A DNA stretch of 64,000 nucleotides from Promethearchaeota archaeon (GTDB lineage Archaea; Asgardarchaeota; Lokiarchaeia; Sigyniarchaeales; SOKP01): the NCBI GenBank assembly GCA_016930515.1, contig JAFGGO010000061.1, forward strand, positions 1 through 64,000, read 5' to 3'. The stretch's first letter is position 1. Every line of letters starts with the position of its first letter. A program made the translations under genes and the position numbers. Positions 44,344 to 54,379 of this stretch are shown piece after piece. Below the pieces are notes generated by a model. The model was given only the letters and a program-made list of their open reading frames with translations, searched no databases and was not told the origin of the DNA.

Positions 44344-45726
44344 TTAAATCTCATCTACATGATAGAGATTAATATTTGTACCTAAATTTTGAAAGTGTTC
44401 AATGAAATTAGGATAAGAATCTCCTACAATGTCAGCACGTTTTATTAAAGATGGAGAATCCGCATGCATTGCTGCTACGAAACACGCCATTGCAATTCTA
44501 TGGTCATCCTCGTGATCTATCTCAGAAGCTTTTAAAGTATTACAGTGATAAACAATCATTTTATTTGATTCTTCTTCAATCTTCACACCCATCTTAGTTA
44601 ATTCACGAGCCATCACGGCAACACGATCGCTTTCTTTTTTTCGTATGTGGGACAGGTTGTATAATTCGGTATTTCCTTCGGCAATAGCACCCACGACAGA
44701 AAGTATTGGGAAAAGATCGGGTGTTTCGAGGCAATCAATTTTAATTCCGTGTAGTGGATATTTATTTCGATTACCAATGACGATTACTTGCTTTTTATCG
44801 ATGTCTACTTCGATGTGCGCACCCATTTCTCGCAATAATTCAATTATTCTTTTATCACCTTGAGAACGCGCGTAATCCATATTTCTGATAACTACCAACG
44901 ATTCTTCGGTTGTTAACGCCGTTGCGGCGATCACAAATGCTGCAGACGAAAAATCTCCTGGAACTTCATACACCCGAGGTCTTATCTGTTGATTGCATGG
45001 AACGGAATAAGTTCCTATTCTTTTATCGTCTAATCGTTCGAATACGGTTATTCCAAACGACCTTAAGGCGTCTAAAGTTATTTGTATGTAAGGATAAGAA
45101 ACCAAGGGCGTGGTTATCTCAATTTCAACATATTTTTGTTCCCCACACGATAATTTCGTTGCCATTATTAGCAAGGCTGTTATGAATTGGGAGCTTATAT
45201 CTCCTTTAATCGAGATTTTATCGCACTTTGAACTCGTTCTTTGAATTTTCAAAAGATTTTCCGAAAATTCGTATTCCCCTCCTACATAATTAAGTGCATT
45301 TAACAATTCGGCAATTGGCCGCTTTCGCTTTAAAAACTCTCCCGTAAACGAAAGACCACCTTTAACCAATAAGGCAAGGGCGCTGAAAATCCGTATAGAT
45401 GTACCAGAATTCTTGCAATCAATGACTTTCTCAATCGACTTGTACGATGATTGGTCCCTTTTAATCACGACTTTGTTATCCGATAGTGGTAAAATATTAA
45501 CGCCTAAAGATTTTAAAATATCTATAGTCACGCTGACGTCTCCCGAAATCAAGGGATTTTTCACGATTGAAACGCCTTCAGCAAAACTAGCTATTATGAA
45601 CGCCCTATGAGAGTAGCTTTTTGAACCAGGTATGTATATTTCTCCGTTGAGTTTTGGCGTTGGATTAATTACAACATCCATCAAATTATTAGTAGGACAT
45701 TCTACTAAATTAATTTTAGCATTCAT
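44344..45726 (-). CDS. aroA: 5-enolpyruvylshikimate-3-phosphate synthase
   Basis: 460 residues. LNGEIYIPGSKSYSHRAFIIASF is the conserved PEP/shikimate-binding N-terminus, and NSGTSIRIFSALALL follows. LFPILSVVGAIAEGNTELYNLSHIRKKESDR is the second signature. It joins PEP and shikimate-3-phosphate to make EPSP for aromatic amino acids. aroC lies about 2.4 kb away on the opposite strand, so the shikimate genes are scattered. Confidence 0.95.
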   Translation of the reverse strand: MNAKINLVECPTNNLMDVVINPTPKLNGEIYIPGSKSYSHRAFIIASFAEGVSIVKNPLISGDVSVTIDILKSLGVNILPLSDNKVVIKRDQSSYKSIEKVIDCKNSGTSIRIFSALALLVKGGLSFTGEFLKRKRPIAELLNALNYVGGEYEFSENLLKIQRTSSKCDKISIKGDISSQFITALLIMATKLSCGEQKYVEIEITTPLVSYPYIQITLDALRSFGITVFERLDDKRIGTYSVPCNQQIRPRVYEVPGDFSSAAFVIAATALTTEESLVVIRNMDYARSQGDKRIIELLREMGAHIEVDIDKKQVIVIGNRNKYPLHGIKIDCLETPDLFPILSVVGAIAEGNTELYNLSHIRKKESDRVAVMARELTKMGVKIEEESNKMIVYHCNTLKASEIDHEDDHRIAMACFVAAMHADSPSLIKRADIVGDSYPNFIEHFQNLGTNINLYHVDEI

Positions 45727-46060
45727 TTTGATATGATTAATAATGATAATTATACTTCTTTGAATTAAATCGAATAAATCAAATTCGCGTCTTTATGTGG
45801 TAAGTGTGAATTTTCTTTCTTTTTATATTGCTTCTTTAACCTACTTAAAATAAAATTAACAAATTACTCTTAATTGGATTTATGTTAGAAATTTGATCTG
45901 TTTATATCAAAACATTTTTGAGGATTATTTTCGTGAAGCGAGCTATAAGACGAAAAAGTAATTTCAAATAAGGACCTATAATAAGAGATTCTAAGGGGAA
46001 ATTTGAATTTTAGAAAAGAATTACCAGGACATTAAATATAAATGATATGATTTTGATTTA
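45727..46060. other. AT-rich gap without recognised gene
   Basis: Lies between aroA (upstream side) and the end of the RACo-like gene. It is AT-rich, with no open frame of meaningful length and no RNA signature that I can see. It should hold the aroA promoter. Confidence 0.4.
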
Positions 46061-48007
46061 CTATCTTTTTGGAATTTTAATATATTCTCTTAAGCTTTTA
46101 AAATTATTCAAATTAAAGTGAGGGAAATACATGGCCTCGGCAAACTCTCGTTGAAATTCGGCTCTCGATGCTAATTCAAGGTATTTTACTTGTTTGGAAA
46201 GATTCAAGGCTTTTTTTCTAAGATCCTTGTTAATCAATAAGTATTGCGCTCCAATACCCGCTGCGTTTCCTATTTGAAATATTTTCTCGATAGGAATGTC
46301 TGGAATCATGCCAATGAATCTTGCGTTTTCTTTACTTATATAATTTCCGAAAGCTCCGGCCAAGAAGATTTGCTCGATATTCGCTTTAGATTCTTCTAGT
46401 TGATTGAGGTAATTTAGAATGATTTTTGCTCCTGAATAGAAAGCACCTTTAGCCATCTGAATTTGCCTGACATCATCAAGCGATATAGTAATTGCTTTTT
46501 TTAAATTCGTGTGTTTTTTCTTCACAACTACGAATTCAGCCCCATTCTCGGTTTCAACAAAATGACCGGTATTCAAGAATTCCTTGTTGAAATTACCACT
46601 TCTTGTAAGGAGCTTGACCTTTAAAAGTTCCGCAATCAAATCTATCAGGCCCGAACCGCATATTCCAATGGGATTCTTGTTATAAATGGTGGTATAATCG
46701 ACTTCGTAAGTCCGGGGATCTATTTTTACCGTGTCTATTGCACCTGCCGCTGCTCTCATACCATTTTTAATGTGTGCTCCTTCTAAGGCAGATCCTGCTG
46801 CGCAAGAAGATGTTATTATATTTTTCTGGTTTCCCACAATGATCTCTCCGTTCGTTCCTATGTCTATTGCTAGAGTTAAATCTTCTTCTTGTTCGATTTC
46901 AGACGAGATCATGACACCCATGGTATCCGCACCAACGAATCCCGCTATGAGCGGTGCAATATACACATTGCCAAATGGGCAGATATTCAAGTTTATCTCT
47001 CTTGCCTTGATGTTTAGATCGCTTTTAAAGACAGGAACATAGGGACTACGACCGATGTGTATGGGATCCACTCCCAAAAAGATGTGGTGCATAACGGGAT
47101 TTCCCACGACTGATGCCTCGTAAATTTGAGAAGATAATATTCCAACAACAGAACAAGTCTCGTGAATTATGTCGTTTAAAGCCTTATCAACTGCATCTTT
47201 CATTAGGGCAAGACCTTTTTTTTTTTCAATTCCGTAGTAAATACGAGCAATCACATCTTCACCGAAGGCTGTTTGCGGATTGAGCCGGGAACCGATGGCA
47301 CGAATCTTGCCATCCTCAAGGTTAATTAAATAACCTACAATAGTTGTTGTCCCTATATCAAATGCAATGCCATAATTATCTTCTGTCGTGTTTCCACCTT
47401 CACAATCGATGATCTCGCAATCGTTCCAAATGCTCAGCGTGATTTCATGGTTATTTTTTCGCAAAATCGAAGGAATTTTCCGTAATGATGCCACATTGAT
47501 CTCTTTTAATGTTTTTAAGCTAGACTTACGAATTAATGAAGCTAAAATCCTTTCAAGATCAGGCAAGGGGGATTCCAAGGACGGCTCGTCGACTTTAATA
47601 TATATTTTTTTTATGGTTGGATTGATTTTGATCTCCCTGTTAATTCCAGATGTGAGTATATTAAAATCTTCTAAGAGTAATTCATCTGGCAAATATATTC
47701 TAACTTTTTGAGGACCTTTGATGGTATTAGCGTTGATTTCTCCATTAATAACGCATTGACAAGCTAACCTCCAACCATCTTTGAGTTCCTCAACACTAAG
47801 ATTTTTTTTTTCGGAAGCGGTAGATTGATTCGTGTATTCTAATCCTTTTTCAACCAAAACCTTGCATTTACCACAAGAACCCTTTCCACCACAGAAAGAT
47901 TTTATACTAATCCCAATCTCATGAAGTAATTCAAATGCAGTTTTCCTCCCAGAAAGAAAGACCCTACGAGATATGGGTTCGAAATCGATGATAATATTTT
48001 TATTCAT
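46061..48007 (-). CDS. RACo-like ASKHA-domain ferredoxin protein (corrinoid-protein reductive activator family)
   Basis: 648 residues. The N-terminal [2Fe-2S] ferredoxin has the Cys set CGGKGSCGKCKVLVEKG and a later C in WRLACQC. After a linker comes an ASKHA ATPase-like domain: GIAFDIGTTTIVGYLI (phosphate 1), LTLAIDIGTNGEIIVGN (phosphate 2) and IFLAGAFGNYISKENA near the end. This is the order of RACo/RamA-type activators that reduce Co(II) corrinoid proteins using ATP. The presumed partner is not in this window, so its target is unknown. The DUF4445 label also fits. Confidence 0.9.
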   Translation of the reverse strand: MNKNIIIDFEPISRRVFLSGRKTAFELLHEIGISIKSFCGGKGSCGKCKVLVEKGLEYTNQSTASEKKNLSVEELKDGWRLACQCVINGEINANTIKGPQKVRIYLPDELLLEDFNILTSGINREIKINPTIKKIYIKVDEPSLESPLPDLERILASLIRKSSLKTLKEINVASLRKIPSILRKNNHEITLSIWNDCEIIDCEGGNTTEDNYGIAFDIGTTTIVGYLINLEDGKIRAIGSRLNPQTAFGEDVIARIYYGIEKKKGLALMKDAVDKALNDIIHETCSVVGILSSQIYEASVVGNPVMHHIFLGVDPIHIGRSPYVPVFKSDLNIKAREINLNICPFGNVYIAPLIAGFVGADTMGVMISSEIEQEEDLTLAIDIGTNGEIIVGNQKNIITSSCAAGSALEGAHIKNGMRAAAGAIDTVKIDPRTYEVDYTTIYNKNPIGICGSGLIDLIAELLKVKLLTRSGNFNKEFLNTGHFVETENGAEFVVVKKKHTNLKKAITISLDDVRQIQMAKGAFYSGAKIILNYLNQLEESKANIEQIFLAGAFGNYISKENARFIGMIPDIPIEKIFQIGNAAGIGAQYLLINKDLRKKALNLSKQVKYLELASRAEFQREFAEAMYFPHFNLNNFKSLREYIKIPKR

Positions 48008-48143
48008 CAGCTTTGGAAATGAACCTTTTGAATTTGAATTTACCTACTATAAAAACGATATTAATTACTTCGCAGGAAAGTGAAGTTTTTTTTAAATGAC
48101 ATCTATTCTTAAAATAGAATTAATAAAAATTCGAGTTTGAGCA

Positions 48144-49253
48144 ATGGGAGACAATACAATTGGGACGAGATTTAAAATCACTTCTTTTGGAGAAAGCCAC
48201 GGAAAGGTCGTTGGGATTGTGATTGACGGAACCCCTGCTGGGTTAGAGCTTGACATTAATTTCTTACTTTCTGAGCTTGAAAAAAGAAAAACAAGTCAGT
48301 CAAGTTTAACAACAAGTAGGGAAGAACCTGATATCCCCGAAATATTATCGGGAATGCTTGATGGTAAAACAACAGGAGCCCCCATATGCTTGATCATACA
48401 TAATAAAGATGTAGATTCTTCAAAATACGAGAAATATAAGGATTTTTTGAGACCGTCCCAAATTGACTATTCTTTATTAAAAAAGCAAGGGGGTTTTGGC
48501 GATTTTAGGGGATCAGGGCGATTCTCGGGAAGGTTAACGGCAGGTTTTGTCATGGCGGGGGCAATTGCAAAGCAAGTATTACAAAAATACGGCATTTCCG
48601 TCTTCTCCTACACTAAACGCATTGGAACCATTAGCGACGAAACAGTTTATGATGTAAGAAATCTTTACAACTTGTTTGAATTAAGAGAAAATTCCTTAGT
48701 GAGAGCTTTAGACCACGAATTGTCTAAAAAAATGGAGAATTCGATAAAAAAAGTTAAATTGGAAAAGGATTCACTAGGAGGAGTTATTAAATGTGTTGTT
48801 TCAGGATTGCCCGAGGGTGTTGGGGGCCCAATGTTTAACAGCATCGAATCAAACTTGGCAAAAGCCATTTTTTCGATCCCTGCGGTCAAGGGAATAGAAT
48901 TTGGGGCAGGATTTAAAGCCACTACGATGAAAGGTTCTGAACACAACGATCCCTGGGTCGTTAAGGATGGAAAAATAACAACTTTAAAAAATGATTCGGG
49001 AGGCATTATTGGAGGTATTTCTATAGGTACACCTATAGAATTTAATGTTGGTTTTAAACCCACACCAACAATTGGAAAGTTACAAAAAACAGTGAGGCTC
49101 AGCACGATGGAACCCGTTGAAATGGCATTTTCCGGTAGGCATGATCCTTGCATCGTGCCTAGAGCTGTTGTAGTTGTCGAAGCGATGACCGCAATTGTAA
49201 TTCTTGACTTCTTGTTACTTGAAGGAAAGATACCTACGGTCTTGAAACCCTAA
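48144..49253 (+). CDS. aroC: Chorismate synthase
   Basis: 369 residues. FKITSFGESHGKVVGIVIDGTPAGLELD, the N-terminal signature, is followed by DFRGSGRFSGRLTAG and, near the end, MAFSGRHDPCIVPRAVVVVEAMTAIVILD. FMN-dependent conversion of EPSP to chorismate. Divergent from the RACo-like gene. Confidence 0.97.
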   Translation: MGDNTIGTRFKITSFGESHGKVVGIVIDGTPAGLELDINFLLSELEKRKTSQSSLTTSREEPDIPEILSGMLDGKTTGAPICLIIHNKDVDSSKYEKYKDFLRPSQIDYSLLKKQGGFGDFRGSGRFSGRLTAGFVMAGAIAKQVLQKYGISVFSYTKRIGTISDETVYDVRNLYNLFELRENSLVRALDHELSKKMENSIKKVKLEKDSLGGVIKCVVSGLPEGVGGPMFNSIESNLAKAIFSIPAVKGIEFGAGFKATTMKGSEHNDPWVVKDGKITTLKNDSGGIIGGISIGTPIEFNVGFKPTPTIGKLQKTVRLSTMEPVEMAFSGRHDPCIVPRAVVVVEAMTAIVILDFLLLEGKIPTVLKP

Positions 49254-49618
49254 CTGTGGATAGTAATTGTTAGTAAAATGTTTTTCAAGCATAAATCATA
49301 AAAGTGGAATAAAAAAGGTTGATAATCTTGCGATAAAAGAAGTTCATAGAATAAGTCAATTGAATTATAGATGCTCGTTTGAACTATGTGTGTTTTACGA
49401 TAATGGAAGCTTGAAAACAATCGATGGTATATTGGATTTTAAATATTATCTTTATAAAAAAAGATCACTAAGGGTCTTTAATTGGGCGAAATTTACGATT
49501 ATCGAGAAAAGAAAGAAAATTCTGAAGAATAAACTCGTTAATTTATTCATAATTTTCAGATAATTTTTATACATTCAGAACCTTAATAAATATTAAAAAA
49601 AAATTGGAAATGTAAAAG
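49254..49618. other. Gap with a doubtful open frame
   Basis: A frame from a TTG at 49267 to 49563 encodes 98 residues of Lys/Ile/Phe-rich sequence with no family signature and no ribosome site. It could be a relic or chance. Otherwise the stretch is AT-rich with nothing recognised. Confidence 0.25.
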
Positions 49619-49846
49619 ATGAGCAAAAAAATCGATACTAGTGGTCAATTTATTGAATTTTACAAGAAAAAAGGAGATTATCTCGTTGAACTTTCGAACA
49701 ACCATCTCATGAACAAGGAATATAAAAAATCTCTTGAATTGTTAAGTCAAGCTTTCGCAATGTACGAAAAAGGCGGAGCAAACGAATTAGCGGAACAAAC
49801 AAAAGCTAAATTTAATGAAATTAAGGCCAAATATTTTAAAAAATAA
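49619..49846 (+). CDS. Small TPR-like helical protein
   Basis: 75 residues in two or three amphipathic helices. The stretch FYKKKGDYLVELSNNHLMNKEYKKSLELLSQAFAMYEKGG resembles one TPR helix pair plus a capping helix. It may be a stand-alone adaptor. Convergent with the Mut7-C gene, almost end to end. The ATG is preceded by a purine-rich stretch (AAATGTAAAAG). Confidence 0.55.
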   Translation: MSKKIDTSGQFIEFYKKKGDYLVELSNNHLMNKEYKKSLELLSQAFAMYEKGGANELAEQTKAKFNEIKAKYFKK

Positions 49847-49847
49847 A

Positions 49848-50333
49848 TTAATCTTCCATATCACTCAAATGGATTTTAATTTTTTCGATATGTGAACCTT
49901 TCCAGTAGATTTTATTACAATTTGGATTTGAGCAAGTAAAAAATTCGTTGTAAGAACGATATGTCTCTGGTTTGATTATGTCTTTTATAGCATCTTTCTT
50001 TAGAATTTTTTTTAGTAAAGAATTGCAAGCTGAGCACCTAGCTTTTTCTATTGAAAAATCTAATTTCAGACCTAACATTTCTTTGAGATAAATTAGATTT
50101 TTATAAGGATCCAATTCTTCTAGGTAAATACAACTTTTACCAGCTCTTTTAAAAAAAGGAAGGTCTCGAGTAAGAATAATTCTATTAGATTTTAGCGCAA
50201 ATTCAAGAAGTTTGGAATCTGGAGCAGAAGGTTCGACCTGTTCGGCATAAATTGTATCAAATCCAAATATTCTTAACAATCGAGCGAGTTTCCCGACCAT
50301 CGCATCGCATAAAAAAGTCACTTCCTCGGTCAT
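49848..50333 (-). CDS. Mut7-C RNase-domain protein
   Basis: 161 residues. A PIN-like fold with the family markers FLCDAMVGKLARLLRIFGFDT, the catalytic Asp and ILTRDLPFF, followed by a zinc ribbon (CSACNSLLKK, then CSNPNCNKIYWKGSH). The Mut7-C family acts on RNA; archaeal members are widespread. Monocistronic. Confidence 0.88.
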   Translation of the reverse strand: MTEEVTFLCDAMVGKLARLLRIFGFDTIYAEQVEPSAPDSKLLEFALKSNRIILTRDLPFFKRAGKSCIYLEELDPYKNLIYLKEMLGLKLDFSIEKARCSACNSLLKKILKKDAIKDIIKPETYRSYNEFFTCSNPNCNKIYWKGSHIEKIKIHLSDMED

Positions 50334-50445
50334 GATAATAATACTTATTTTTCAGATTTAAGTTAAAAAATATAACTTCAAATTTAATGATAATGACGGA
50401 AATTTATGATATATCTTGATATAGGATAATTGATTTTTATTAATT

Positions 50446-50997
50446 ATGGAATTAAGGATGAATGATCTCGTTGAAAAAGCCGTCAACTTTCATGGCCATC
50501 TATGTCCTGGTCTATTAATAGGAGTTCTTGCGTCTAAATATGTGCTTGAGCACGGTAACGATTTTTCCCTGGACGAAGAACTTGCCGCGATTGTAGAAAA
50601 CGATAACTGTAGTGTTGATGCCCTTCAAGCATTACTTGGAACCACATTTGGGAAAGGAAATCTAATATTCCGCGATTATGGAAAAAATAATTATACAATT
50701 TTCAATCGAACGAATAATAAAGTAATGAAACTAAGCGTTAAAGCCAGGAATTTTGGACAAGCAACACTCACAAGGGAGGAACGACTCGAACAGCTATTAA
50801 AATCCTCACCAGAAGAGATATTTGAAATAACATATTCAGCTGAAATTCCTCCCGAGAAAGCTCATATACACGAATCCATCAAATGTGATAATTGTGGAGA
50901 GCCTACGATGAGCACTCGGATACGGGAATTGAGAGAGAAAAGAGTATGCATTCCGTGTTACGAGAAGTTGAATATGGGAGTTTTTGATATTAAATAA
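50446..50997 (+). CDS. fmdE: FmdE-like protein with zinc ribbon
   Basis: 183 residues. FHGHLCPGLLIGVLASKYVLE and DNCSVDALQALLGTTFGKGNL are the FmdE signatures, and CDNCGEPTMSTRIRELREKRVCIPCYEKL is a C-terminal ribbon. In methanogens FmdE is an accessory to formylmethanofuran dehydrogenase; in other archaea its role is less clear. It lies alone, so the formyl-MFR genes must be elsewhere. Confidence 0.9.
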   Translation: MELRMNDLVEKAVNFHGHLCPGLLIGVLASKYVLEHGNDFSLDEELAAIVENDNCSVDALQALLGTTFGKGNLIFRDYGKNNYTIFNRTNNKVMKLSVKARNFGQATLTREERLEQLLKSSPEEIFEITYSAEIPPEKAHIHESIKCDNCGEPTMSTRIRELREKRVCIPCYEKLNMGVFDIK

Positions 50998-51101
50998 TTC
51001 TAATATACATAAAAAATAGGATCCTGACTTTATGAAAGCGTTTATCCAATGTCGAAATTTTTTAAACTCTTATTTAATTACTAAAATTAATTAAGTTTTA
51101 G

Positions 51102-51572
51102 ATGACCTTTAATGGACACCTTCTCAATATGATAATTCGCGAGTTTTCCGAAAAAGATATCGATGAAATAACCGTCTTGATGAAAAAACTTTGTATGCTC
51201 AAGGGACAAGAGTTCGACGAAAGCCGGTGGAGAGATAGCGTGGAAAACAGGCTAAGAAAAGATTCGAAATTAAAGGTCGTCATCGCATTCAATAAAGACA
51301 CTGAAGAAGTCTTGGGAATGGCTCACTTTTCAGTCAGGAACACGGAAAAAGGTTTTCAAATAGGCGTTATCTCAAATCTTATCGTTATTGAAGAAAAACG
51401 ACGAGAAGGAATTGGAGAGAGTTTAATGAGAAAAGGCATAGAATATTTTAGAGAGAACCACATAAATTCCGTGAGACTTGCGCTTAAATCTACTTTAGAT
51501 AACGCAGCAAAAAAATTATTTCTTAAACTCGGTTTTGAACCGATTTTTATGATTTACGAACTAAAACTATAA
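51102..51572 (+). CDS. GNAT-family N-acetyltransferase
   Basis: 156 residues from the ATG at 51102; the ATG at 51129 gives MIIREFSEKD and is equally likely. IGVISNLIVIEEKRREGIGESLMRKGIEYF is the acetyl-CoA loop and LALKSTLDNAAKKLFLKLGFEP the end strand. Acceptor unknown. The Clp1-like gene follows 54 bases downstream. Confidence 0.85.
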   Translation: MTFNGHLLNMIIREFSEKDIDEITVLMKKLCMLKGQEFDESRWRDSVENRLRKDSKLKVVIAFNKDTEEVLGMAHFSVRNTEKGFQIGVISNLIVIEEKRREGIGESLMRKGIEYFRENHINSVRLALKSTLDNAAKKLFLKLGFEPIFMIYELKL

Positions 51573-51626
51573 TGAAAACATAATTAAATAATAATAACTT
51601 CATACTACAAATAAGAGGATACGACT

Positions 51627-52853
51627 ATGATAAAAGAAATTAAAAAAGGAAACACCTTCGTTGTTAGAGGTGCAACGCGAGTTAAGTTACTTGAAGGTGA
51701 ATTGGAAGTTCTTGGAAAAGACATATTGCCGGGTAAGGAAGACGTTCCAACGGACGAGTCTGAATCAAGCGAAGGGATAGTCATCGTTCCAAGCGCATTG
51801 TCATTTCCATTATTCGCAACAAAAAATTCAAAACTTGAAATTTTTACAAGTAGTGATGAGAATATTGAATTAGTAAGTGAAAATTCCATCCCTCTTGAAT
51901 GGAAAAAAATTAAAGATAATTTGATCGAAAAAATCAAGAATTACGAAAGTACAAAGCCTCTAAAAATAATGGTCCTGGGAATTAGTAGTGGTAAAACAAC
52001 CTTAATAAAATATCTCGCCAATAATTTCATAAGAGAGGGACTTCAAGGCGGGTATTTAGATAGCGATTTGGGGCAACAAATTTTACTCCCAACCACCCTC
52101 ATGGTGGGCTTGATAGACAAACCGTTCATAAACCTCAAGGAAATTGGCGAAGAAAAGAGATATTTTGTTGGAGCGACCTTTCCAAAAGGAAACCTCAAGT
52201 TTATCGTATCTCATTACACGAATGCCATGATTGAAGAATTCTCTAAAAATCACAAAAATCTCAAGTATATATTGATTGATACGGACGGATGGGTAAAAAC
52301 CGAAGCAGGATGTGTTTACAAAAGTTATTTCGTGAAGAAAGTCGATCCAGACATTCTAATCGTGTTTTTTGACAAGGAGATCGAAGAATACGATAAAATT
52401 CTTTCCAATGCAAAGGAAAGAAAGGATAGGAATGTCATCTTGATAAACGAGAAAAACAAGTATTTCTACGAAAAATCCAAAGAAGAACGAAGGTTTCTCC
52501 GTCAAAGTCGATTTGCTCAGGTTTTTGAAAACTTTCAGAAAATTACCATCCCTTTAAGAGATTTAATATTTATAAAACGTGATTACGATACCGAAAAAGA
52601 CGAAGTTATTGAAGTTGAGTTAGGTCTTAAGAATTTAGTGAGCCTTCCATACCATTATGTAATCGTGGGATTATTAGATGCTAATTCAAGCTTGTTAAAT
52701 GTTGCGTTGCTTTTTACCGTAAACATTGAAAAAGGATACGCTTTGATTTTTACAGATCTTTCATACAAAGAACAGAGAAAGATAAAAAAGATCTTGCTCG
52801 GAAGCTTGAGACTTTCCATAAAAGGAAACCATCAAGGATACCTTTATTTGTAG
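51627..52853 (+). CDS. Clp1/Grc3-like polynucleotide 5'-kinase with shortened P-loop
   Basis: 408 residues. The layout fits Clp1/Grc3 proteins: an N-terminal beta domain with TFVVRGATRVKLLEGELEVLG, a central kinase with QGGYLDSDLGQQILLPTTLMVGLI and YILIDTDGWV, and a C-terminal strand domain. The Walker A reads LGISSGKTT, G-x3-GKT, one residue shorter than the usual GxxxxGK[ST]. This could weaken ATP use or reflect a loop variation. Family members phosphorylate RNA 5'-OH ends in tRNA or rRNA processing. It starts a run of three co-directional genes with the ATP-grasp and M14-like genes. Confidence 0.8.
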   Translation: MIKEIKKGNTFVVRGATRVKLLEGELEVLGKDILPGKEDVPTDESESSEGIVIVPSALSFPLFATKNSKLEIFTSSDENIELVSENSIPLEWKKIKDNLIEKIKNYESTKPLKIMVLGISSGKTTLIKYLANNFIREGLQGGYLDSDLGQQILLPTTLMVGLIDKPFINLKEIGEEKRYFVGATFPKGNLKFIVSHYTNAMIEEFSKNHKNLKYILIDTDGWVKTEAGCVYKSYFVKKVDPDILIVFFDKEIEEYDKILSNAKERKDRNVILINEKNKYFYEKSKEERRFLRQSRFAQVFENFQKITIPLRDLIFIKRDYDTEKDEVIEVELGLKNLVSLPYHYVIVGLLDANSSLLNVALLFTVNIEKGYALIFTDLSYKEQRKIKKILLGSLRLSIKGNHQGYLYL

Positions 52854-52906
52854 GTATATTCTTTACTAATACAAACTGATCTTTTTGGATTGGATTTGAT
52901 GTTCTA

Positions 52907-54379
52907 ATGGACGAGAATAAGCTCTTGAAATTCGTAGAACTCATGTCAAAAAACATCTCTGATTCTGATCTCGAATTAGTTAATTTGGGATCTTCCTTAG
53001 GATTGGATTTAGTTTCGTTTCGAGAACTCAGAGAATCTCAAGAAGACGATTTCGTCGATAAAATAAGGTCTAAAGCTCTTAAAATCATGAAAAAAAACGG
53101 AGATAATCTTTTGAGCAATAAAGACTTGTTCTACGCAGGGAGCATAGATTTCATGGTTTCTGACGAACCCGGAGGAAAAAAGTTTTTCCTTCTTGAAACG
53201 AATGGTGGGAGCAATAGGGGGCTTTCGATTCTTTCAAATAAGCAACAATCCATCATGTACAACGGTTATTTTAAGGCCATTGAGCAAGCTATCGAGAGCA
53301 ATAAGAGAGGAGACGGTAGGATTTTATGTTTAGTCGGTGTTCCGATAAATGACGGATTAATTCACGAAAAAGTGATCATGCTCGATTATTTGAGAAAAAA
53401 AATCAGGGAGAAAGGAATGAGCGTGAAAATATACAATGTAAACAATTTTTCTAGCGATTTTGAAGTCGAGGTGGCTTTCTTGATTGCTGATTACAACCAA
53501 TTGTCTACCACGATCTCCTTCATAGATAATTGGGTGGTTTTTAAGGAACACGCCAGAGTTTCGGTTTTAATCGGAGATGGAATTGCTCGAAGGCTCCACG
53601 ACGAGGCTTTTTCTATGTTAATACTAGAAGATTTCAGGAAGATAAATTCAATTATCATAAATCCCGTCTTTAGGATAACCGATGATAAGTCTCTTACCTA
53701 CTTGGCCAGCCATTTTGCTAGGAATGAGTTGGAAAAATACGATCTGAAGTACCTTCATTTTACAAAAGCAAATACAGAAGAAGAATTAATAGAAAAACTC
53801 AAGCACTTGTTAAAAAAATATAATAAACCCTTTATCATCAAACCAAACGGTGGTTCTGGTGGGGCAGGAGTTGTTCCTATAGGTCCCGAACAGGATTTTA
53901 ACGAACTTCAAAACTTGATAGAAAAAAGTAAATCCGAATTTTTTTCAAAATTCATGAAGAATAGGAACCCTTACCCGTATACAATACAAGAAATGGCTCA
54001 ATTCTCTCTTATTTGCCCACCTTGGAAGATAGATAAAATGGAAAAGCACACTTTTGATGTGAGAATTTACATGTCACAAGATAAAGACGGTATCATCATC
54101 CCCATAGGGGGTCTTGCGAGAATTGCCCGCAAAACATATCACGGTACTCTTGATAAGGAAGAGTTTGTAGTAAACCTCTCTGGTTTTAACGGAGAAATCG
54201 AAGTGTTTCGCGGTAGAGGTATTTCAAAAAAGAACGCTGAAATTCTGGATTTAAATAAGAAAGACCTCGTGAAGATCTTTTCTATAGGTTGTATTCTTTT
54301 CGCAAGCATGGCAAATAACTACAAAAAAATAATATCATTTAACGATTGGGACAAGTTGATTGGTCAAGATGAATGTTAG
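52907..54379 (+). CDS. ATP-grasp ligase-like protein
   Basis: 490 residues. The ATP-grasp nucleotide loop is KPFIIKPNGGSGGAGVVPIG, and HTFDVRIYM with later R and N residues supplies the Mg/ATP ligands. The N-terminal third (FYAGSIDFMVSDEPGGKKFFLLETNGGSNRGLSIL) forms the substrate side. Such proteins join an acid to an amine, often modifying peptides or making dipeptides. Its stop overlaps the next gene, an M14-like hydrolase, so the two form one unit: a ligase and the likely reverse hydrolase. Substrate unknown. Confidence 0.8.
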   Translation: MDENKLLKFVELMSKNISDSDLELVNLGSSLGLDLVSFRELRESQEDDFVDKIRSKALKIMKKNGDNLLSNKDLFYAGSIDFMVSDEPGGKKFFLLETNGGSNRGLSILSNKQQSIMYNGYFKAIEQAIESNKRGDGRILCLVGVPINDGLIHEKVIMLDYLRKKIREKGMSVKIYNVNNFSSDFEVEVAFLIADYNQLSTTISFIDNWVVFKEHARVSVLIGDGIARRLHDEAFSMLILEDFRKINSIIINPVFRITDDKSLTYLASHFARNELEKYDLKYLHFTKANTEEELIEKLKHLLKKYNKPFIIKPNGGSGGAGVVPIGPEQDFNELQNLIEKSKSEFFSKFMKNRNPYPYTIQEMAQFSLICPPWKIDKMEKHTFDVRIYMSQDKDGIIIPIGGLARIARKTYHGTLDKEEFVVNLSGFNGEIEVFRGRGISKKNAEILDLNKKDLVKIFSIGCILFASMANNYKKIISFNDWDKLIGQDEC

